This document shows positions 42,426 to 50,585 of a stretch of 52,757 bases of DNA, piece after piece. Origin of the DNA: an uncultured Odoribacter sp. (GTDB lineage Bacteria > Bacteroidota > Bacteroidia > Bacteroidales > Marinifilaceae); the NCBI GenBank assembly GCA_900544025.1, contig UQTM01000019.1, positions 1-52,757 on the forward strand, in the 5' to 3' direction. A program made the position numbers and the translations under genes. Below the pieces are notes generated by a model. The model made no database searches. It was given only the letters and a program-made list of their open reading frames with translations, and had not been told where the DNA came from. Positions within the stretch are counted from its first letter, which is position 1; every line of letters begins with the position of its first letter.

Positions 42426-43172
42426 TCAATTATCAAAATACATTTTTTTCACGTGATCGGCTTTGGTATAACCCAGTTTGGAAGCGATATCCAAATCTTT
42501 TAAAGCTTCTCCGTTCCGGTTGAGTGCCATTTGAGCGATCGCCCGGTTATAATATGATTTTGCGCTCGAGGGGTCGATCCGGATAGCGGCGGAGTAATCT
42601 TTTATGGCCGCTTCAATATTTCCCTTCTTTTGCATGACGACACCCCGGTTAAAATAAAGGGCACTTGAATTTAAGCCGAATTCTTTAGCTGTGGCGACGT
42701 CCATCGATATGCCGTTCCCTAATTCCAATGCCTGATTGTAATCGGCCAGAGCGCCGTCGAAGTCGTTCATTCTGAAACGGGCGATCCCACGGTAATGATA
42801 AGCCATGATGAAATCCGGCCTCAGTTTGACGGTTTCCGTATAGTCCTGAATGGCTTGCGGATAAACACCCAGGTTTTCATAGACGATAGCCCGGTTAAAA
42901 TAAGATTCGGCATGTCCCGGAAAATTGGCAATCAAGTAGTTGAAGTCGTTCAGAGCTTCTTTGTAACGGCGGGTATTCGAATACGCAATCGCCCGGTTAT
43001 AGTAAGCCGGAAACCATTCGCTATTGACAGACAATGCATTATTGAATTCTGTAATGGCCTGATCGTACATGTTTTGTTTGATGTATTCCAATCCTCGTCT
43101 ATTCGCCTGTTTTACTTTGCTATTACAGGCTGAGAATAAAACCAATATAAGACCTAACCATAAATATTTCAT
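42426..43172 (-). CDS. TPR-repeat lipoprotein
   Basis: A 248-aa lipoprotein (MKYLWLGLILVLFSAC, Cys about 16) with at least five TPR units: YNRAIAYSNTRRYKEALNDF, YFNRAIVYENLGVYPQAIQD, YHYRGIARFRMNDFDGALAD, YFNRGVVMQKKGNIEAAIKD and YYNRAIAQMALNRNGEALKD. It is probably a protein-interaction scaffold in the periplasm. A TTG in frame 24 bases upstream lies inside the -7 box TAACTTTG (43194-43201) and is rejected; the ATG at 43172 gives the clean lipoprotein signal. Possibly cotranscribed with the two thioredoxin-like genes. Confidence 0.85.
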   Translation of the reverse strand: MKYLWLGLILVLFSACNSKVKQANRRGLEYIKQNMYDQAITEFNNALSVNSEWFPAYYNRAIAYSNTRRYKEALNDFNYLIANFPGHAESYFNRAIVYENLGVYPQAIQDYTETVKLRPDFIMAYHYRGIARFRMNDFDGALADYNQALELGNGISMDVATAKEFGLNSSALYFNRGVVMQKKGNIEAAIKDYSAAIRIDPSSAKSYYNRAIAQMALNRNGEALKDLDIASKLGYTKADHVKKMYFDN

Positions 43173-43193
43173 CTTCACTTGCAATTTTATCGC

Positions 43194-43201
43194 CAAAGTT
43201 A
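43194..43201 (-). promoter_or_regulatory. Promoter -7 box of the TPR lipoprotein gene (TAACTTTG)
   Basis: TAnnTTTG match on the minus strand 22 bases before the ATG at 43172. Confidence 0.65.
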
Positions 43202-43241
43202 ATGATTCAGAGTGAGAAATTAAAGTTTTTAAAATAGTTTT

Positions 43242-45071
43242 TTATAAGTTGTACAACCTTTTTATCAGGTCGGGACGTTTGATTTTTCGTAAGGTAGAAA
43301 TAATTTTTTCTTTAAATTCTTTTTTGTACCAAAAGAAGAACATGTTTTGACTTTTCTTTTCGCTCTCCGTTTTGGCTGTTTTGACCTCTTCGAGCGAATA
43401 TGGATGGTATCCTGTGTAGTATATGGTCGTCGCAAGCGTCATCGGAGTCGGAGTAAAATCCTGCACCTGTTCCAGCTTGAAATCCAATTGTTTGGTTGCC
43501 ACGGCCAATTCCGCCATATCTTCCAAACGGCAACCGGGATGTGAAGATATAAAATAGGGGATGAGTTGTTGATTCAGGTTATTTTTCCGGTTTATCTGGT
43601 CGAATTTCTGTTTCAGTTCGTAAAACAGCTTGAAAGATGGTTTACGCATCAGGTGTAATACCTGATCTGCCGCGTGTTCCGGAGCCACTTTAAAACGTCC
43701 CGACACATGGTGCCGGACGACCGTTTCAAGGTAATCTGCATTAGCCTGGTTCACCGTTTTGTTTCCGGTGTCGTGCAGGCACAGGTCGTACCGGATGCCG
43801 GAACCGATAAAACAATGCTTTATGGCGGCATGTTTCCGGGTCGCATTATATAATTTTAAAAGCGGAGTGTGGTCTGTATTCAGATTTTTGCAGATGGTGG
43901 GATAGGCACAGGAAGCACGTTTACACCTGTTGCATATATCCTGGTTTTTGCCTTTCATGGCGTACATATTGGCGGAAGGACCTCCCAGATCGGAAATCGT
44001 TCCTTTGAAATCCGGCATTTCTGCCACCCGGTCGAGTTCTTTCAAAATGGATTCCGGTGATCTGGATATAATAAATTTTCCCTGGTGTGCCGAAATGGTA
44101 CAAAAAGCACATCCTCCAAAACATCCTCTGTGCATGGTAACAGAGTGGCGAATCATATTATAGGCCGGAATTTCCTTCCCTTTATAACGGGGATGGGGCA
44201 AACGGGTGAAAGGCAGCTCATAGACGGCATCCAGCTCTTTTGTCGTTAAAGGGGGATAGGGCGGATTAACGATCAGGCGTTGATTGCCGATTTGCTGGAT
44301 TAATTTGGCTGCCTCGATGCTATTGGATTCTTCTTCTATGTGACGAAAGTTCTCTGCATGTTTTTTCCGGTCTTTCAGGCATTGTTCATGGGAGTGCAGA
44401 ACGATCTCCGCCCATTTGGAATTGGTAGCGTAGGTTTCGTTCTGAGCCCGGAGAATGGCTGTTTGGGGCACGTTGGTCAGTCTGTCGAAAGGAACCCCCT
44501 TTTTCAATAGCCGGCAAATGTCCGTCAAAGGTTTTTCTCCCATGCCGTAGATAAGCATATCCGCACCGCTTGCCGCCAATATCGAGGGTTGTAAGGAATC
44601 TTTCCAATAATCGTAGTGGGTGAAACGTCTTAACGAGGCTTCGATGCCTCCGATAACCACCGGAACATCGGGATAGAGTTTTTTTAGTATTTGTGCATAT
44701 ACGACCGTAGGCATATCGGGACGTGCCCCGGCTTTTCCGGCCGGTGTATAAGCATCTTCAGACCTCAATCTTTTGGATGCGGTATAATGGTTTACCATAG
44801 AATCCATGGATCCTGCGCTGATACCGAAAAATAAGTTGGGGCGTCCCAGCTTTCGGAAATCCCGCAAATCATCCCGCCAGTTGGGTTGTGGTACGATAGC
44901 CGTTTTTAGGCCCAATGACTCCAACAGCCTGCCGATAACGGCTGCTCCGAAAGAAGGATGATCTACATAGGCATCCCCGCTAAACAGGATCACATCTGCA
45001 TTTTCCCAGCCCCGTTCTTTCATCTCTTTAGCCGAAGTGGGAAGCCATTGTAATTTTTGTTCCGTATTCAT
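43242..45071 (-). CDS. ygiQ: YgiQ family radical SAM protein
   Basis: A 609-aa radical S-adenosylmethionine protein. The N-terminal region WENADVILFSGDAYVDHPSF is typical of YgiQ. The cluster motif is MHRGCFGGCAFCTI (C-x3-C-x2-C, about residue 315). The C-terminal region has FKVAPEHAADQVLHLMRKP and EQVQDFTPTPMTLATTIYYT, again YgiQ hallmarks. The reaction is unknown. A frame continues upstream to 45293 across the divergent promoter region and into rimO, but the ATG at 45071, 19 bases after a TATCTTTG box, is the proper start. Confidence 0.93.
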   Translation of the reverse strand: MNTEQKLQWLPTSAKEMKERGWENADVILFSGDAYVDHPSFGAAVIGRLLESLGLKTAIVPQPNWRDDLRDFRKLGRPNLFFGISAGSMDSMVNHYTASKRLRSEDAYTPAGKAGARPDMPTVVYAQILKKLYPDVPVVIGGIEASLRRFTHYDYWKDSLQPSILAASGADMLIYGMGEKPLTDICRLLKKGVPFDRLTNVPQTAILRAQNETYATNSKWAEIVLHSHEQCLKDRKKHAENFRHIEEESNSIEAAKLIQQIGNQRLIVNPPYPPLTTKELDAVYELPFTRLPHPRYKGKEIPAYNMIRHSVTMHRGCFGGCAFCTISAHQGKFIISRSPESILKELDRVAEMPDFKGTISDLGGPSANMYAMKGKNQDICNRCKRASCAYPTICKNLNTDHTPLLKLYNATRKHAAIKHCFIGSGIRYDLCLHDTGNKTVNQANADYLETVVRHHVSGRFKVAPEHAADQVLHLMRKPSFKLFYELKQKFDQINRKNNLNQQLIPYFISSHPGCRLEDMAELAVATKQLDFKLEQVQDFTPTPMTLATTIYYTGYHPYSLEEVKTAKTESEKKSQNMFFFWYKKEFKEKIISTLRKIKRPDLIKRLYNL

Positions 45072-45089
45072 TCTTGATTTATAGGAAAA

Positions 45090-45097
45090 CAAAGATA
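45090..45097 (-). promoter_or_regulatory. Promoter -7 box of ygiQ (TATCTTTG)
   Basis: TAnnTTTG match on the minus strand, 19 bases before the ATG at 45071 and 11 bases from the divergent rimO box. Confidence 0.7.
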
Positions 45098-45108
45098 ATG
45101 TTTTTTTA

Positions 45109-45116
45109 TACCTTTG
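45109..45116 (+). promoter_or_regulatory. Promoter -7 box of rimO (TACCTTTG)
   Basis: TAnnTTTG match 35 bases before the rimO ATG; divergent with ygiQ. Confidence 0.65.
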
Positions 45117-45150
45117 CCGCCTGAAAAAAGTTGAAAACGACCGGAAGTAT

Positions 45151-46446
45151 ATGAAAAAAGTAAATGTAATCAGTTTGGGATGTTCCAAAAATCTGGTGGA
45201 TACGGAGTTATTACTGAAACAGCTCGGTAAGGCCGGATATCTTACAGAAACGGACGTGGAGAATTCCGATGCGGAAATCGTTGTGGTGAACACCTGTGGT
45301 TTTATCGGCGATGCAAAGGAGGAATCGGTAAATACGATATTGGAACAGGTGGAACTGAAACAGGAAGGTGTGGTAAAACAGATATATGTAATGGGATGCC
45401 TTTCACAACGTTATGGAGATGAACTTAAAGTGGAAATTCCGGAAGTGGACGCTTTTTTCGGTAAATTCGACTGGAAAGGAATACTTGAAAAATTAGGTAA
45501 ACATTATAATGAGAGTGTTCGGAATCAGAGAATCCTGACCACTCCTTCACATTATGCGTATGTGAAGATTTCGGAAGGTTGTAACCGAACGTGTTCTTAT
45601 TGTGCCATTCCGATTATGACCGGGAAGCATAAATCACGTGAATTCGATGAAATCCTGGACGAGTGCCGCGAATTGGTGAAAAAGGGGGTAAAAGAACTTT
45701 TGATTGTGGCACAGGATTTAACTTATTACGGTATAGATTTGTACGGGAAAAACAAATTGGCCGAACTGGTGGATGCTTTGGCCGATATTCCGGGAGTGGA
45801 GTGGATTAAATTACACTATGCTTATCCCGCAGGTTTTCCCGAAGAATTATTACCGGTTATGCGAAACCGGAAAAATATATGTAAATATCTCGATATTGCT
45901 TTACAGCATTGTAGCGATCGTATGCTGAATGTGATGCGAAGAGGGGTGACAAAGAAACAAATTACCGAGCTGATCCGTAAAATCCGTAGAGAAGTACCGG
46001 GAATTTTTATCCGGACTACTTTAATGACCGGGCATCCGGGAGAAACGGAAGAGGATTTCGAAGAGCTATGTGAGTTTGTCAAAGAGATGAAATTCGAGCG
46101 TTTGGGAGTGTTTCCCTATTCTCACGAGGAAGATACTTATTGTGATAAGCATTATTCGGACGATATACCCGAAGAGGTAAAAAAGCAACGGGCTGAAATC
46201 ATTATGGAGTTGCAATCGGCTGTTTCCGAAGAAGTGAATCGCGAATGTATAGGAAAAACGTTTAAAGTGTTGATCGATAGAAAAGAAGAAGGATATTATA
46301 TTGGACGAACGGAGCACGATTCTCCGGAAGTCGATCCTGAAGTTTTGATTGAAGAACAAGGTGATAAATCATTGAAAATAGGAGAATTTTATAGTATTGA
46401 AATTACGGGGGTCGATGAGTATGACCTCTATGGAAAAGTAAAATAA
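45151..46446 (+). CDS. rimO: Ribosomal protein S12 methylthiotransferase
   Basis: Radical SAM methylthiotransferase adding a methylthio group to the conserved Asp of ribosomal protein S12. 431 aa, normal. The N-terminal UPF0004 domain starts KVNVISLGCSKNLVDTELLL, the RimO-specific variant (Cys11), with further cluster Cys in NTCGFIG and MGCLSQRY. The radical SAM cluster is EGCNRTCSYCAIP (C-x3-C-x2-C). TRAM domain at the C-terminus (about 365-431). The SKNLVDTE signature separates it from MiaB. Confidence 0.95.
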   Translation: MKKVNVISLGCSKNLVDTELLLKQLGKAGYLTETDVENSDAEIVVVNTCGFIGDAKEESVNTILEQVELKQEGVVKQIYVMGCLSQRYGDELKVEIPEVDAFFGKFDWKGILEKLGKHYNESVRNQRILTTPSHYAYVKISEGCNRTCSYCAIPIMTGKHKSREFDEILDECRELVKKGVKELLIVAQDLTYYGIDLYGKNKLAELVDALADIPGVEWIKLHYAYPAGFPEELLPVMRNRKNICKYLDIALQHCSDRMLNVMRRGVTKKQITELIRKIRREVPGIFIRTTLMTGHPGETEEDFEELCEFVKEMKFERLGVFPYSHEEDTYCDKHYSDDIPEEVKKQRAEIIMELQSAVSEEVNRECIGKTFKVLIDRKEEGYYIGRTEHDSPEVDPEVLIEEQGDKSLKIGEFYSIEITGVDEYDLYGKVK

Positions 46447-46468
46447 AAAACCTTAAGACAATTTTGAG

Positions 46469-47245
46469 ATGGGAAACATGAAATTTATGATTTTGGCCGT
46501 TGTACTGGCGGCCTTTGGCTGTAAAAGCGGAGAGAAAGCAGAAATGAACCTTACTGCACAAGAGTGGGAATTAAAGTCTATGACGAAAAACGATACGGTT
46601 GTCGTCAATCCACAGGAATTACCGACTTTAGTGTTTAAAGACAGTACGGTATATGGCTCTGCCGGGTGTAATCGTTTTTTCGGGACTTATAAATCCGATA
46701 AAAAAGGAGCTTTGACGATCAAAACAGGAGGAGTAACCATGATGTATTGTCCTGATATGAGTTTCGAGGATCGTTATCTGAAAGCCTTGAATGAGGTTTC
46801 GAATTATTCGATCAAGGAAAAAGAACTGACGATGACCGATGCGAAGAAAAAACTGGTGTTGGTATATCAGCCGGTGGATACAACGAAAAAGGTAATCGGT
46901 GTAGCCAATGACGATCATGGCTGTAATGCGGCCGCAGGTTATACGTGGTCGGAAGTACGGCAGAATTGTATCCGTCTTTTCGAGGATGGGGTTCGCCTGA
47001 ATTCTGTTACCGATACGGCTTCGACTTCTTCTGCCTTTGTTGTTTTTTCTGCCGATTCGACGAAAGCCGAAGTGTTTTTACCGGACAATGCGAACCGTCC
47101 TGTGCTCGATCGCCGGGAATTGCCGAACCGGGGCGGATATGCCTGGAATCAGGAAGACGACGATACGCTGAATGTAAGAAAAGTGGGAAGCAATTGGGTG
47201 ATCGAACAGCGTGGAAAGTTACTTTACAAGCAGGATAAAAAATAA
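46469..47245 (+). CDS. META-domain (HslJ-like) lipoprotein
   Basis: A 258-aa lipoprotein with signal MKFMILAVVLAAFGC (Met4 is the likely start of the signal; an ATG three codons earlier gives MGN). Residues about 28-130 form a META/HslJ domain: EWELKSMTKND, LVFKDSTVYGSAGCNRFFGT and the TMMYCPDMSFEDRYLKAL segment. The second half (about 140-258) is a separate beta-rich region beginning VANDDHGCNAAAGYTWSEVR that I do not recognise by name. It follows rimO by 22 bases and may be cotranscribed. Role in envelope stress is suggested by the family only. Confidence 0.82.
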   Translation: MGNMKFMILAVVLAAFGCKSGEKAEMNLTAQEWELKSMTKNDTVVVNPQELPTLVFKDSTVYGSAGCNRFFGTYKSDKKGALTIKTGGVTMMYCPDMSFEDRYLKALNEVSNYSIKEKELTMTDAKKKLVLVYQPVDTTKKVIGVANDDHGCNAAAGYTWSEVRQNCIRLFEDGVRLNSVTDTASTSSAFVVFSADSTKAEVFLPDNANRPVLDRRELPNRGGYAWNQEDDDTLNVRKVGSNWVIEQRGKLLYKQDKK

Positions 47246-47398
47246 TTTCAGGGAATGACTTTATTACAGTTCGTTTTTTGAAATGATGATATTTCCGCAA
47301 AAATGGGGGACGTTTTTCTTTGAAAAGTTACCGATTTTTGCGGATTTTTTTTTGCCGGAAATAAACCTTTGTTTTCTTTGTCAATTTAAGAATTATGC

Positions 47399-47406
47399 TA
47401 ATTTTG
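47399..47406 (+). promoter_or_regulatory. Promoter -7 box of bfr-hppA (TAATTTTG)
   Basis: TAnnTTTG match about 50 bases before the bfr ATG. Confidence 0.55.
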
Positions 47407-47456
47407 TAACGATCATTGCGAAATTTTAATATAACTAATTTTAAAAGAATAAAATC

Positions 47457-47960
47457 ATGAGTAAGAGAGAAAAAAGCATTGAATTATTGAATAAGGCTGT
47501 TGCCGATGAATTACTGGCTGTTCATCAGTATATGTATTTCCATTTTCGTTGTGATGACATGGGTTTTGACCTGGTTTCCAATTTGTTTAAGAGAATTGCG
47601 ATTCAGGAAATGATGCACGTGGAGCAATTGGCCGAACGTATTTTATTCCTGAAAGGGGAGGTCGAAATGAAAGTTTCGGGCAGTGTACTGAAAATCCATG
47701 ATGTGAAAGGTATGCTGGAGCAGGCTGTTAAAATGGAGACCGGAAGCGTGGACGATTATAACAAATGGGCTAACGAATGTGCCGCTAATGCGGATTCCGT
47801 TTCCAAGAAATTATTCGAAGCTTTAACGGCTGAAGAAGAAGTTCACCAGGATCAGTTCGAAACCGAACTGGACAATCTGGAGAAATTCGGAGACCACTAC
47901 CTGGCTTTGCAGTCTATCGAACGTAGTAAGAGTGTGGCAACGGGAATGCCTGCCGAATAA
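47457..47960 (+). CDS. bfr: Bacterioferritin
   Basis: Iron-storage protein forming 24-mers with a di-iron ferroxidase centre; 167 aa. All ferroxidase ligands are in the positions of E. coli Bfr: Glu18, Glu51, His54, Glu94, Glu127 and His130. Met52, the axial heme ligand in E. coli, is also present (EMMH), so heme binding is likely. Cys at 32 and 108 are extra. The gene is 18 bases ahead of hppA and likely cotranscribed with it. Confidence 0.93.
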   Translation: MSKREKSIELLNKAVADELLAVHQYMYFHFRCDDMGFDLVSNLFKRIAIQEMMHVEQLAERILFLKGEVEMKVSGSVLKIHDVKGMLEQAVKMETGSVDDYNKWANECAANADSVSKKLFEALTAEEEVHQDQFETELDNLEKFGDHYLALQSIERSKSVATGMPAE

Positions 47961-47978
47961 ACCGAAATACTTTAGCTT

Positions 47979-50162
47979 ATGTTGAATAATTTATTTTGGA
48001 TCGTTCCGGCCTGTTCTATTATCGCGCTGATTTTTGCCCGGATCTTTTTTCAGGGAATGATGAAGGAGCCGGAAGGGACAGATACGATGAAACGCATCGC
48101 CGGACATGTAAGAAGAGGGGCTATGGCCTATCTGAAACAGCAATACAAGATCGTAGGTATCGTATTTTTGGTGCTTTGCCTCTTTTTTGCCTGGATGGCT
48201 TACGGCCCTGAATTACAAAATGGATGGGTTTGGTTCGCTTTCCTGACCGGAGGATTTTTTTCCGGACTTGCCGGATTTATCGGTATGAAGACGGCGACTT
48301 ATGCTTCGGCCCGTACGGCCAATGCCGCCAGCCGGAGTATGAACGACGGATTGAAGGTGGCTTTCCGTTCCGGAGCCGTTATGGGATTGGTGGTCGTAGG
48401 GCTTGCTTTACTGGATATTTCTTTGTGGTGGCTGGTGCTGGATTATTTTGTGGAGGATGCGGATTCCTCTCATAAAGCCATGATGATTACGACGACCATG
48501 CTTACTTTTGGAATGGGTGCTTCTACGCAGGCTTTATTTGCCAGAGTCGGAGGAGGTATCTTCACCAAGGCTGCCGATGTAGGCGCCGATCTGGTGGGAA
48601 AAGTGGAAGCGGGCATTCCGGAAGACGATCCGCGTAATCCGGCGACCATTGCCGATAATGTGGGGGATAATGTGGGAGACGTTGCCGGTATGGGTGCCGA
48701 CCTGTATGAATCGTATTGCGGCTCTATTTTAGCCACAGCCGCTTTGGGTGCCGCCGCTTATACCCTGACGCCCGAATTGCAGTTCAATGCCATATTGGCT
48801 CCGATGCTGATCGCAGCGTTTGGAGTGATTCTTTCCTTATTGGGGATTTTTTTAGTAAAGACGAAAGAAGGTGCTTCACAGTTACAGTTACTCCGCGCAT
48901 TGGACAGAGGGATCAATGTGAGTTCCGTGCTGATCGTGGTGGCGAGTTTCGTCGTGATTCATTTGTTGGGATTGAGCTATTGGATTTGCGGTTCTGTGAT
49001 TGTCGGCTTGCTGACCGGGATCGTAATCGGAAAGGCTACGGAACACTATACTTCTCATGCTTATAAGCCTACCCAGGATATTGCCAAAAGTTCGGAAACA
49101 GGTGCTGCTACCGTTATCATTAAAGGTATCGGTACGGGAATGATTTCGACGGCAATTCCGGTGCTTACGATTGTGGTGGGGATTATTCTGGCTTATCTGT
49201 GTGCTGCGGAATTCGATATGGCCAATATGTCTATGGGGCTGTATGGAGTGGGGATCGCAGCGGTAGGTATGCTTTCTACGCTGGGAATCACCCTTGCCAC
49301 CGATGCTTACGGACCGATTGCGGATAATGCGGGAGGAAATGCCGAAATGAGCGAATTGGGCGAAGAAGTCCGGAAACGTACCGATGCGCTGGATGCGCTG
49401 GGAAATACGACTGCTGCCACCGGAAAAGGTTTTGCTATAGGCTCTGCCGCTTTGACCGGACTGGCTTTGCTGGCTTCGTATATCGAAGAAATTAAAATCG
49501 GATTGGTGCGTTTGGGAGAAACTACGCTCGAAATCGGGAACGACACCGTTCATACGGTGTCGGCAACCCTGAAGGATATGATGATTTATTACGATGTCAA
49601 TCTGATGAATCCCAAAGTGTTGGCAGGAGTGTTTATCGGTTCGATGATGGCCTTTCTATTTTGTGGTTTGACCATGAATGCCGTGGGACGTGCCGCTCAG
49701 AAAATGGTGAACGAAGTGCGCCGGCAGTTCAGGGAAATCAAAGGAATTATGGAAGGGAAAGCCGAGCCGGATTATGCCCGTTGTGTGGAGATTTCTACCA
49801 GAGGAGCGCAGCATGAAATGATTTTTCCTTCCTTACTGGCAATCGTTATCCCTGTTGTTGTCGGCTTACTGTTCGGCGTGGCAGGCGTGATGGGCTTGCT
49901 GGCGGGAGGTTTAGGATCGGGATTCGTGCTGGCGATATTTATGGCTAATTCCGGCGGAGCCTGGGATAATGCTAAGAAATATGTAGAAGAAGGGCATTTG
50001 GGCGGTAAAGGCTCCGAATGTCATAAAGCTACGGTAATCGGCGATACGGTCGGCGATCCGTTTAAAGACACATCCGGACCGAGCCTTAATATTTTGATTA
50101 AACTGATGAGTATGGTGGCGATCGTTATGGCGGGAGTTACCTGTACATTTAGTTTGATGTAA
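47979..50162 (+). CDS. hppA: Membrane-bound ion-pumping pyrophosphatase, K+-dependent type
   Basis: Hydrolyses pyrophosphate to pump Na+ and/or H+; 727 aa with about 16 membrane segments. Substrate motifs: ADVGADLVGKVEAGIPEDDP (about 200), NPATIADNVGDNVGDVAGMG, and near the C-terminus NAKKYVEEG with GDTVGDPFKDTSGPS. At the K+-dependence position GNTTAATGKG has Ala rather than Lys, which marks the K+-dependent subfamily; Na+ pumping is then likely but the semi-conserved Glu needs alignment. Operon with bfr, with a terminator after the stop. Confidence 0.95.
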   Translation: MLNNLFWIVPACSIIALIFARIFFQGMMKEPEGTDTMKRIAGHVRRGAMAYLKQQYKIVGIVFLVLCLFFAWMAYGPELQNGWVWFAFLTGGFFSGLAGFIGMKTATYASARTANAASRSMNDGLKVAFRSGAVMGLVVVGLALLDISLWWLVLDYFVEDADSSHKAMMITTTMLTFGMGASTQALFARVGGGIFTKAADVGADLVGKVEAGIPEDDPRNPATIADNVGDNVGDVAGMGADLYESYCGSILATAALGAAAYTLTPELQFNAILAPMLIAAFGVILSLLGIFLVKTKEGASQLQLLRALDRGINVSSVLIVVASFVVIHLLGLSYWICGSVIVGLLTGIVIGKATEHYTSHAYKPTQDIAKSSETGAATVIIKGIGTGMISTAIPVLTIVVGIILAYLCAAEFDMANMSMGLYGVGIAAVGMLSTLGITLATDAYGPIADNAGGNAEMSELGEEVRKRTDALDALGNTTAATGKGFAIGSAALTGLALLASYIEEIKIGLVRLGETTLEIGNDTVHTVSATLKDMMIYYDVNLMNPKVLAGVFIGSMMAFLFCGLTMNAVGRAAQKMVNEVRRQFREIKGIMEGKAEPDYARCVEISTRGAQHEMIFPSLLAIVIPVVVGLLFGVAGVMGLLAGGLGSGFVLAIFMANSGGAWDNAKKYVEEGHLGGKGSECHKATVIGDTVGDPFKDTSGPSLNILIKLMSMVAIVMAGVTCTFSLM

Positions 50163-50185
50163 CTACCGTTAGAAGAAAATCAGAA

Positions 50186-50215
50186 AAGAGGTTGTCATCG
50201 GCAACCTCTTTTTTT
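50186..50215 (+). terminator. Intrinsic terminator of bfr-hppA
   Basis: Stem AAGAGGTTG/CAACCTCTT (50186-50194 and 50202-50210) with a 7-base loop, followed by T residues. Confidence 0.8.
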
Positions 50216-50511
50216 GTTATTCTGTCTTTTCGATTTTTATACAGAGTAAGGCGACGTCTGCTTTCCGTGAAGGCTTTCTTATTTCGTAAAAGGGCTGCCC
50301 CTGGGGAATCCGGTCACTTTCTATAAAAACAGAAAAGAAATCAGGAAAACAGAGAACTGAAAGTTGGATTTTATTGGATTCGGAATAGAGATATGGGGAG
50401 GGTTTGACGAAATGATTTTAGACTTGGAGCAGGAAAATAGGAATGCCCGAAAACAATTTGAAATTGTTATTTTTTAGAGAAATAAAAAGGTTTTTTCTCA
50501 TTAAAAATGCT
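50216..50511. other. Intergenic region before gyrB, no gene seen
   Basis: Between the hppA terminator and the gyrB promoter box I find no open frame with protein-like features, tRNA or repeat. There is no DnaA-box cluster that I can recognise, so I do not call an origin. Confidence 0.5.
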
Positions 50512-50519
50512 TATATTTG
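50512..50519 (+). promoter_or_regulatory. Promoter -7 box of gyrB (TATATTTG)
   Basis: TAnnTTTG match giving a leader of about 60 bases before the ATG at 50586. Confidence 0.6.
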
Positions 50520-50585
50520 CATGTTTTGTTGGGAAATAGGAAATAAATTACCCATATAAAAGATTGGAAATAATTAAACAAAGAT

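Noticed and set aside
45072..45293. N-terminal extension of ygiQ to 45293
   Set aside because: It crosses the ygiQ and rimO promoter boxes and rimO coding sequence on the other strand; the extension is low in protein character and family members start at the MNTEQKL position.
48888..49553. 221-codon minus-strand frame inside hppA
   Set aside because: Opposite-strand shadow of a conserved membrane protein gene; translation is rich in S/R/H/Q with no domain.
50163..50585. Replication origin near gyrB
   Set aside because: No dnaA, dnaN or recF neighbour and no recognisable DnaA-box cluster; gyrB is often away from oriC in Bacteroidota.
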